A DNA stretch of 64,000 nt from Streptococcus sp. HPH0090 (GTDB lineage Bacteria; Bacillota; Bacilli; Lactobacillales; Streptococcaceae): positions 992,001 to 1,056,000 of the forward strand of contig NZ_KE150464.1 in the NCBI RefSeq assembly GCF_000411475.1, given 5' to 3'. Below the pieces are notes generated by a model. That model was given only the letters and a program-made list of their open reading frames with translations. It did no database searches and had not been told where the DNA came from. Below are positions 56,723-64,000 of the stretch, in pieces; within the stretch, counting starts at the first letter, position 1; the number at the start of each line of letters is the position of its first letter. The translations under genes were made by a program, and so were the position numbers.

Positions 56723-57772
56723 CTATTCGTCAACCAATCTTCTCAGTTGATATGGCAGATAAAGAAATTGCAAGACAAAACTTGCTCCCACAAGTGCTAG
56801 AACAAGAATTTTTTCCTCGAAAACAAGCAATCCTATGAGACTTTCCAAGATCAAGACAAAGATCCCAATCGCTCTCAAAATTTCCTTCAAGCCTTTCTCT
56901 TTTTGCCCCTTACCTACTGGGAATAATTGCGTCAAATATTGATAGTCAAAGGCATGATAGAGGGCTAGAAGCTGGAATAACAAAAGATAATTGAATAAAA
57001 TTACAATTGCGACTGCAATCCAAGATTGCTCAATGAAGATGAGAGCGGTCAAAGATAGGATTATGAGCCGCAGACTAAGAGCGAATAAATCTCCATTTCT
57101 AAGATAGGATCGGAGATAAAGATTCTGCCAGATTTTCCCTGGTACTTTCTGAACACCCTTGAGAATAAAGTCCAGATAGGCTCGGCGCTTAACACTGTTT
57201 GAAACCCCCTTAACCTGGGTAAAGAGGGCAAAGAATCGAAGTAAGAACTGCTTCCGTTTACTTTCTTGTGCAATGACATAATCCCAGTCAAGTCCATTTC
57301 CAAGGAAAAAGTTGCTAGACTTTTGGCGAAAAATCACGTATTTTGCTATCCCCAAGACAAGGAGATAGACTCCAAAAATCGGCAAACCAAGACCCATGGC
57401 TAAGAATAAAGGCGCAAACAGGAGCAAAAAGAGAGTCTGTATACTGACCCAAAAGATGAAAGAAATCAGACTTTGCTTCTGGATGTGTTCTCTCACTTCT
57501 TCTTCAGCAACTAAAAGAAATAGTTTGTCAGGCGCTTCTAGGTAGGTCGCAATACCGCCCCAAAGCAAAAGTAAAATAGATATCATCCCAATCAAAATTA
57601 GGATTGGGAAATGATTTGCAGGAAAATCTTGCAATAGTTGATTGTACTGGTAAGCCAAAAATCCTAGTAACACCAACAAAAACAAGACAAAATGGTCATT
57701 GAGCACATAACGAAGATAGCCCAAGCATTCCTTACGAAATTCCTGCTTTCGTTTTAAAAACAAGTCTTTCAT
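56723..57772 (-). CDS. ecsB: EcsB-family ABC transporter permease
   Basis: 349-residue membrane subunit with eight or so hydrophobic segments and a cytoplasmic FLKRKQEFRKECLGYLRYVLNDHF start. It partners with EcsA, encoded upstream in overlapping frames (ATGA). Ecs transporters in firmicutes are linked to membrane protease activity and peptide export; the cargo here is unknown. Confidence 0.9.
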   Translation of the reverse strand: MKDLFLKRKQEFRKECLGYLRYVLNDHFVLFLLVLLGFLAYQYNQLLQDFPANHFPILILIGMISILLLLWGGIATYLEAPDKLFLLVAEEEVREHIQKQSLISFIFWVSIQTLFLLLFAPLFLAMGLGLPIFGVYLLVLGIAKYVIFRQKSSNFFLGNGLDWDYVIAQESKRKQFLLRFFALFTQVKGVSNSVKRRAYLDFILKGVQKVPGKIWQNLYLRSYLRNGDLFALSLRLIILSLTALIFIEQSWIAVAIVILFNYLLLFQLLALYHAFDYQYLTQLFPVGKGQKEKGLKEILRAIGIFVLILESLIGLLVFEEKILVLALVGASFVLQFLYLPYQLRRLVDE

Positions 57773-58500
57773 AGCTCCTCCTCTTTGGTCAGAGCCAAAT
57801 AGATATCATTGAGGCTTGCTTCTGGCATATCAAAGGCTTCTTGGAGTTGTTGTAGATTTCCTTGAGCTCTCACTTGACCTTTGTGAAGAATGACAAAAGA
57901 GTCACACATCTTTTCAGCAGAATCAAGAACGTGGGTACTCATGAGAATAGATTTGCCTTTTTTCTTTTCCACTTCTAGAAGTTGAATCAAATCTGAAATC
58001 GCCAAGGGGTCGAGGCCGAGAAATGGCTCGTCTACGATAAAGAGACTTGGATCCACAACAAAGGCACAGATAATCATAACCTTTTGCTTCATTCCTTTGG
58101 AAAAATGAACAGGGAACCAATCCAGTTTCTGATCCAATCGAAACATTTTTAGAAGGGGCTCTACACGTTCGAAAGCTAGATTTTGCTCGATACCATAGGC
58201 CATAGCAACTGTCTCAATATGCTCTCTGAGAGTCAATTCCTCGTACAAGCTAGGAGTTTCAGGGATATAACCAATTTTCTTGCGATAGCTCGTAGCATCC
58301 TCACGCAGGGTTAAGCCGTCAATCTTAATCTCTCCACTATAGGGTGTCAAGAGGCCAATAATTTCATTGATAGTAGTTGATTTACCAGCACCATTCAAAC
58401 CAATCAAACCGACCAACTGTCCACTCTCAACTGAAAAAGATACATCCTTCAAGACAGGTACGTGAACATAGCCTCCTGTCAGGTTTTTAATTTCTAACAT
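57769..58500 (-). CDS. ecsA: EcsA-family ABC transporter ATP-binding protein
   Basis: 243-residue ATPase: Walker A GLNGAGKST, signature HFSKGMKQK, Walker B LFIVDEPFLGLD, switch His in STHVLDSAE. It drives EcsB. CGGAGA precedes the ATG. It is divergent from hit with a 68-bp gap holding overlapping promoters. Confidence 0.95.
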   Translation of the reverse strand: MLEIKNLTGGYVHVPVLKDVSFSVESGQLVGLIGLNGAGKSTTINEIIGLLTPYSGEIKIDGLTLREDATSYRKKIGYIPETPSLYEELTLREHIETVAMAYGIEQNLAFERVEPLLKMFRLDQKLDWFPVHFSKGMKQKVMIICAFVVDPSLFIVDEPFLGLDPLAISDLIQLLEVEKKKGKSILMSTHVLDSAEKMCDSFVILHKGQVRAQGNLQQLQEAFDMPEASLNDIYLALTKEEEL

Positions 58501-58514
58501 ATTTTCTCCGAATC

Positions 58515-58540
58515 TGGTATAATGTAGCTATATTATATCA
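58515..58540. promoter_or_regulatory. Overlapping palindromic promoters for ecsA and hit
   Basis: Two extended -10 elements face each other: plus-strand TGGTATAAT (hexamer 58518-58523) for hit and minus-strand TGATATAAT (hexamer 58532-58537) for ecsA. Together they form a 26-bp near-palindrome (22 of 26 positions symmetric). Neither has a good -35. Confidence 0.75.
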
Positions 58541-58568
58541 AAATTCAATACGCAAGAGGTGGTTTTTT

Positions 58569-58979
58569 ATGTCAGATTGTATTTTTTGTAAGATTTTAGC
58601 TGGGGAAATTCCTGCATCAAAGGTTTATGAGGATGAACAGGTTCTTGCCTTCCTCGATATTTCCCAAGTTACCCCAGGTCATACCTTGGTCGTACCTAAA
58701 GAACACTATCGCAACCTTTTAGAGATGGATGCTGCGAGTGCTAGTCAACTCTTTGCTAAGATTCCAGTCATTGCTCAAAAAGTCATGAAGGCTACCCAAG
58801 CTGATGGTATGAATATCATCGCTAACTGCGAAGAAGTCGCTGGACAAACAGTCTTTCATACCCATGTCCACCTCGTCCCTCGCTATGGTGCCGAGGATGA
58901 CCTCAAGATTGACTTTGTCGCCCACGAACCTGACTTTGACAAACTTGCCCAAGTCGCTGAAACCATCAAAAACGCTTAA
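58569..58979 (+). CDS. hit: HIT-family nucleotide-binding hydrolase
   Basis: 136 residues with the histidine triad FHTHVHLVPR and N-terminal CIFCKILAGEIPASKVYEDE. Members hydrolyse nucleoside phosphoramidates or adenylates. It is conserved beside ecsAB in firmicutes. AGAGGTGG precedes the ATG. Confidence 0.93.
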   Translation: MSDCIFCKILAGEIPASKVYEDEQVLAFLDISQVTPGHTLVVPKEHYRNLLEMDAASASQLFAKIPVIAQKVMKATQADGMNIIANCEEVAGQTVFHTHVHLVPRYGAEDDLKIDFVAHEPDFDKLAQVAETIKNA

Positions 58980-58988
58980 GGAGTTCCT

Positions 58989-59276
58989 ATGAAACTATCA
59001 AATTTACTACTTTTTGCAGGCTCTGCAGTTGGATCTTACCTCCTCGTTAAAAATCGTGAAGTTATCACTGAAGAAGTTTTAGATACCACTGATCGCGTTG
59101 AAGCAATCAAAGGTGATTTAGATGTTATCCAAAATAGCTTACAAATTATCAATCAACAAAAAGAAGTCATCAAAGAATACCAAGAAGACCTCACTTACAA
59201 ATTTAAAGTCTTAGAAAAAGACCTCCAAGCAAGACTTGCTGTGATAAAAGAACTACGAGAAACTGAAGAAAACTAA
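58989..59276 (+). CDS. Small membrane-anchored coiled-coil protein
   Basis: 95 residues: a short hydrophobic N-terminus (LLLFAGSAVGSYLLV, 6-20), then a long heptad-rich helix (about 28-92) likely to form a coiled coil. Family not recognised. It follows hit by 9 bp with GGAG upstream, so it is co-transcribed. Confidence 0.75.
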   Translation: MKLSNLLLFAGSAVGSYLLVKNREVITEEVLDTTDRVEAIKGDLDVIQNSLQIINQQKEVIKEYQEDLTYKFKVLEKDLQARLAVIKELRETEEN

Positions 59277-59359
59277 AAAAGAAAGAATCCAACTTTACTT
59301 ATATCCCCTTAAATTCATCTTGGATTACCAGATCCTAACAGAAAAGGGAGGGACTAAAA

Positions 59360-60001
59360 ATGAAACTGTTTTTAAAAGTCATCTTGATTATTTCTGGTGG
59401 CCTCTGCCTTCTTGCAACCCTAGCATTTCTACTAGTGGCCAATCTTTTCAAGGCTTCATCAAGTGACATCCGAAAAGGGAATGAAGACTTAAAACAAATC
59501 TTTATCTCCCTTGACCTACCTCCTGAAAAAGTAGAATCAGATGGACACTATGAATTCGAGGGTGGAGGCTTAAATTTTTATGTGACTTTCTCAGATGAGG
59601 TCATCAATAGCCACCCTGTCCTGAAAGAAAGTCCAAACCTCACTAAAAACCGACTCAAAGTCTATGTCCTACAGACAGGAGATATTTCTTACTATAAAGT
59701 AGAGGACAACTTATTCAATCACGGTTTATTGCAATTTTTAGAGAAGGAAAGTAGGAATTATTTACAGGAAATCGGAAAGAAACCAAATCCTAATTACTCA
59801 ATTCTAACTTTGAAGGATTCGGAAAGCATGAAAAAGGGAATCGCATTCTATGAAAAAGCGTTGACCTTGGTAGATATTCAGGATAATTCGGCGATTAAGC
59901 ATATTGATACTGTCACCGTGAAACCTGGTAAAGAAGCGGAACTCAAGCAACTCATCCAGAAAATGGATGAAGCTGGCTTGCTCACTCAAAAGTATAAATA
60001 G
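59360..60001 (+). CDS. Hypothetical membrane-anchored protein
   Basis: 213 residues: an N-terminal helix (5-30) without lipobox, then a soluble extracellular-type domain (YEFEGGGLNFYVTFSDEVI, VYVLQTGDISYYKVEDNLFN). I do not recognise the family. GGGAGG precedes the ATG. It lies 83 bp after the coiled-coil gene and ends at a bidirectional terminator. Confidence 0.75.
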   Translation: MKLFLKVILIISGGLCLLATLAFLLVANLFKASSSDIRKGNEDLKQIFISLDLPPEKVESDGHYEFEGGGLNFYVTFSDEVINSHPVLKESPNLTKNRLKVYVLQTGDISYYKVEDNLFNHGLLQFLEKESRNYLQEIGKKPNPNYSILTLKDSESMKKGIAFYEKALTLVDIQDNSAIKHIDTVTVKPGKEAELKQLIQKMDEAGLLTQKYK

Positions 60002-60051
60002 TAGACTAACTGGAAAATGATTTTCTGAAGCTAAATTTTTCAAGACAACAC

Positions 60052-60075
60052 AAAAAGAGCCAATCGGCTCTTTTT
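60052..60075. terminator. Bidirectional terminator between the 213-residue gene and dnaJ
   Basis: AAAAAGAGCC (60052-60061) with GGCTCTTTTT (60066-60075), perfect 10-bp stem, 4-nt loop, usable from both sides; dnaJ ends 4 bp away. Confidence 0.92.
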
Positions 60076-60078
60076 GCT

Positions 60079-61215
60079 TTATTCTCCTTCAAAGGCATCT
60101 TTTATATGGTCAAAGAAACCTTTTTTCTTTGGATTGACTTTCAAGTCACCTGCAGCTGCGAATTCTTTCAAGGCTGCTTTTTGACGTTCGTTCAAGCCTG
60201 TTGGAGTCACGACATTAACAGTCACGTATTGGTCACCAACAGCACCACCACGTAGGCTCGGAGCTCCCTTGCCACGTAGGCGGAATCGTTTACCGGTTTG
60301 AGTTCCCTCTGGGATCACCAATTCAACATCACCGTGAACGGTTGGAATATCGACTGTATCACCAAGAGTTGCTTGAACGATATTGAGGTTTAATTTGTAG
60401 AAAATAGTTGTTCCTTCACGTTCAAATTTGTCGCTAGGCTCAACATTAACCACAACATACAAGTCACCGTATGGTCCGCCGTTAAACCCAGCTTCCCCTT
60501 GACCCGCTAAACGGATTTGTTGACCTGTTTCGACACCAGCTGGAATTTTCACATGGACACTATGGGCTTGTTTTTCATGACCTGTTCCATGACAAGTTGT
60601 ACATGGATCTTTGATTTCTTTTCCACGCCCGTGACAGACATCACAGGTTACTTGACGGCGCATCATACCAAGTGGTGTTTGGGTATCAACATTGATAACA
60701 CCAGAACCGTGACAGCGTCCACAAGTAACTGGACTTGTTCCAGGCTTAGCACCAGATCCATTACATGTACGACAGCTTGCTTCACGGTTGTATTTGACTT
60801 CTTTTTCAGTACCAAAGATAGCTTCTTCAAAAGTCAAATTAACGCGATATTGGAGATCATCACCTTGACGCGGAGCGTTTGGATTGCGAGAAGAACCGCC
60901 TCCGCCGAAAAAACTTGAAAAAATATCTTCGAAGCCACCAAAACCACCTGCTCCATCGAAGCCACCGAAACCGCCTGCACCACCAAAGCCACCATTGGCA
61001 CCAGCAGCACCGTATTGGTCATAGGCAGCACGTTTCTGTTCATCACTTAAGGTCTCATAAGCTTCTTGAACTTCCTTGTACTTTTCCTCAGCACCAGGTT
61101 CTTTGTTGATATCTGGGTGATATTTTTTAGATAATTTCCGATAGGCTTTCTTGATTTCATCCTGAGATGCATTCTTTGAAACGCCCAAACGGTCATAAAA
61201 TTCAGTATTGTTCAT
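60079..61215 (-). CDS. dnaJ: Chaperone DnaJ (Hsp40)
   Basis: Stimulates DnaK ATPase and delivers clients. 378 residues: J domain with HPD ([10 protein letters not shown]), Gly/Phe-rich linker (about 70-105), four CxxCxGxG zinc repeats ([32 protein letters not shown]) and the C-terminal client-binding domain. No clear ribosome-binding site precedes the ATG. It is separated from dnaK by a 418-bp structured spacer. Confidence 0.97.
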   Translation of the reverse strand: MNNTEFYDRLGVSKNASQDEIKKAYRKLSKKYHPDINKEPGAEEKYKEVQEAYETLSDEQKRAAYDQYGAAGANGGFGGAGGFGGFDGAGGFGGFEDIFSSFFGGGGSSRNPNAPRQGDDLQYRVNLTFEEAIFGTEKEVKYNREASCRTCNGSGAKPGTSPVTCGRCHGSGVINVDTQTPLGMMRRQVTCDVCHGRGKEIKDPCTTCHGTGHEKQAHSVHVKIPAGVETGQQIRLAGQGEAGFNGGPYGDLYVVVNVEPSDKFEREGTTIFYKLNLNIVQATLGDTVDIPTVHGDVELVIPEGTQTGKRFRLRGKGAPSLRGGAVGDQYVTVNVVTPTGLNERQKAALKEFAAAGDLKVNPKKKGFFDHIKDAFEGE

Positions 61216-61633
61216 TTAAGATACCAAGACCGTAAAATTCGACTGAAAAATAGGAAATCTGGCGCAGGAGCGATGCTCCTAGACAGATTTATCTTTTTTC
61301 CGAGAATTTAGGTCGGGTTCAGTTCCTTTCTTTCATATTGAGTAAGAAACTTAAGAGCTCGAGTTCAATTCCCCGAACACTCTTTGTTCCTTTCTATTGT
61401 TATTGTGATACAAACCCAACATCAATCAGGTTTATTCCCCTTTTACCGAAAAACAGAGGCTGGGTTGCAACCTCTGGATTTCTTCCTATCATTACGACAT
61501 TCAAAAACAAAGTCAATTATACTTTGTTTTTGAACTAGTAAGGCTGAATTGAGTTTCGGATTAAAGGAATCCTAAAATCTCGGAACCTTTCTTTATTTCA
61601 AGAGGTTCCGCTAAAACAATCCACTGGATTGTT
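61216..61633 (-). other. Long structured dnaK-dnaJ spacer
   Basis: No gene. Stem-loops are seen at 61613-61635 (10-bp stem overlapping the dnaK stop codon), near 61580-61610 (CGGAACC/GGTTCCG), 61558-61573 (GGATT/AATCC), 61500-61534 (the repeat hairpin), about 61455-61476 (AGAGG/CCTCT) and about 61248-61289 (AAATCTG/CAGATTT enclosing AGGAGC/GCTCCT). No dnaJ promoter or ribosome-binding site could be fixed. Confidence 0.6.
61492..61546. repeat. Sixth copy of the prfC-side hairpin repeat
   Basis: TTACGAC (61492-61498), arm TTCAAAAACAAAGT (61500-61513), 7-nt loop (61514-61520), complementary arm ACTTTGTTTTTGAA (61521-61534), then TAGTAAGGCTG (61536-61546). Flanks and geometry match hairpins H2 and H4 at 7.87 and 8.05 kb, but the arm sequence is different. 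14-bp perfect stem. Confidence 0.8.
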
Positions 61634-63469
<1,836 letters not shown>

Positions 63470-63493
63470 TTAAATTATATATTCTTTCTTTTT

Positions 63494-63607
63494 GATACTC
63501 TTCTTAAGTGGCGACGCCGTCAGAGCTTGACTTCGTCAATCTCTTTGACTAAACTTTGAGCCTAAGGTCTCAAAGTTTGCGAAGATACCGCCACGGCGAA
63601 GAGTATC
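63494..63607. repeat. BOX-like inverted-repeat element between grpE and dnaK
   Basis: 114 bp bounded by GATACTCTTC (63494-63503) and its complement GAAGAGTATC (63598-63607). Inside is a perfect 10-bp hairpin AAACTTTGAG/CTCAAAGTTT (63551-63560, 63569-63578) and a TTGACTTCGTCAA hairpin resembling boxB. The ends match the BOX element at 48.1 kb, but the interior differs. Confidence 0.7.
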
Positions 63608-63708
63608 GCCTTTGGTTCGCTTCGCTCACTATTGGTAAAGCTGAACCATTGTTTATCTTTCTTTCATAGTTTAGTGTCGTTTCGGACAAAGTTTTTAAGT
63701 TTTCTATC

Positions 63709-64000
63709 CTAGTTGTAGACAACTACCATGGCTGGGCGTAGGATGCGGTCATGGAGTTTGTAGCCTTTTTGGAAGACTTGTGCGATGGTGTCTGCTGGAT
63801 GTTCGTCATCTGCAGGCAAGGTTTGGATGGCCATGTGGTAGTTATGGTCAAATTCTCCATCTGCTGGAATTTCTTCGATTCCTTCTTCTTTCAGAGCATG
63901 TACCAAACTTTCTTGGACCATTTCCAAGCCCTTCTTCACATCATCCGTCAATCCTTCAACAGCAAGGGCACGTTCAAGGTTATCCAGTGATGGCAAGATT
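63709..64000 (-). CDS. grpE: Nucleotide exchange factor GrpE (partial, 5' end beyond the window)
   Basis: C-terminal 96 or so residues ([14 protein letters not shown]...[22 protein letters not shown]), including the beta-domain that opens the DnaK nucleotide cleft. The frame runs through the window edge; the usual hrcA-grpE-dnaK-dnaJ order predicts hrcA further right. Confidence 0.95.
   Translation of the reverse strand, partial: ILPSLDNLERALAVEGLTDDVKKGLEMVQESLVHALKEEGIEEIPADGEFDHNYHMAIQTLPADDEHPADTIAQVFQKGYKLHDRILRPAMVVVYN

Overview
The window looks like chromosome of a mitis-group Streptococcus. The evidence is the low-GC base use, an FabT/FabK/FabM-type fatty-acid cluster, a BOX-type repeat next to rbfA, a competence ssbB with a ComX-type box, GatCAB, a serine T-box and a CcrZ homologue. 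Nearly everything is core housekeeping sequence. No phage, insertion sequence, CRISPR array, rRNA or tRNA gene was seen.

Layout. 0-6 kb: rplK, a PAP2 phosphatase with the riboflavin importer ribU under an FMN riboswitch, trmL with a hairpin plus U-tract in its leader, and the trkA-trkH potassium system. 6-8.2 kb: two membrane proteins, then a 0.6 kb non-coding array of hairpins whose arms differ but stay self-complementary. 8.2-18.6 kb: prfC, two tandem YwaF-like membrane proteins, gatCAB, a TIM44-like/SPFH membrane pair, and efp-asp23-nusB. 18.7-29.3 kb: the complete type II fatty-acid synthesis locus on the minus strand (fabM, fabT, fabH, acpP, fabK, fabD, fabG, fabF, accB, fabZ, accC, accD, accA) with FabT-type palindromes. 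29.5-32.8 kb: aspartokinase, manO and T-box-controlled serS.

32.8-42.5 kb: groESL with CIRCE and CtsR-type sites. Next to it is a complete levQRST-levDEFGX-type locus: two extracellular sugar-binding proteins, a histidine kinase, a response regulator, a four-gene mannose-family PTS and a small membrane protein. This is the main accessory function. A carbohydrate signal is presumably sensed outside the cell and used to switch on a fructose/mannose-type PTS under catabolite control. 42.5-48 kb: ssbB, an SDR, ytpR, thioredoxin and small conserved proteins. 48-54 kb: the rimP-nusA-ylxR-ylxQ-infB-rbfA operon. 54-60 kb: a GH3 glycosidase, ccrZ-trmB, divergent ecsAB and hit, and two small membrane-anchored proteins. 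60-64 kb: grpE (cut by the window end), dnaK and dnaJ, separated by structured spacers.

The most unusual signals are non-coding. They are the covarying hairpin array beside prfC with a sixth copy between dnaK and dnaJ, a hairpin shared by the infB-rbfA and grpE-dnaK spacers, an apparently leaderless gene, and two overlapping palindromic divergent promoters.
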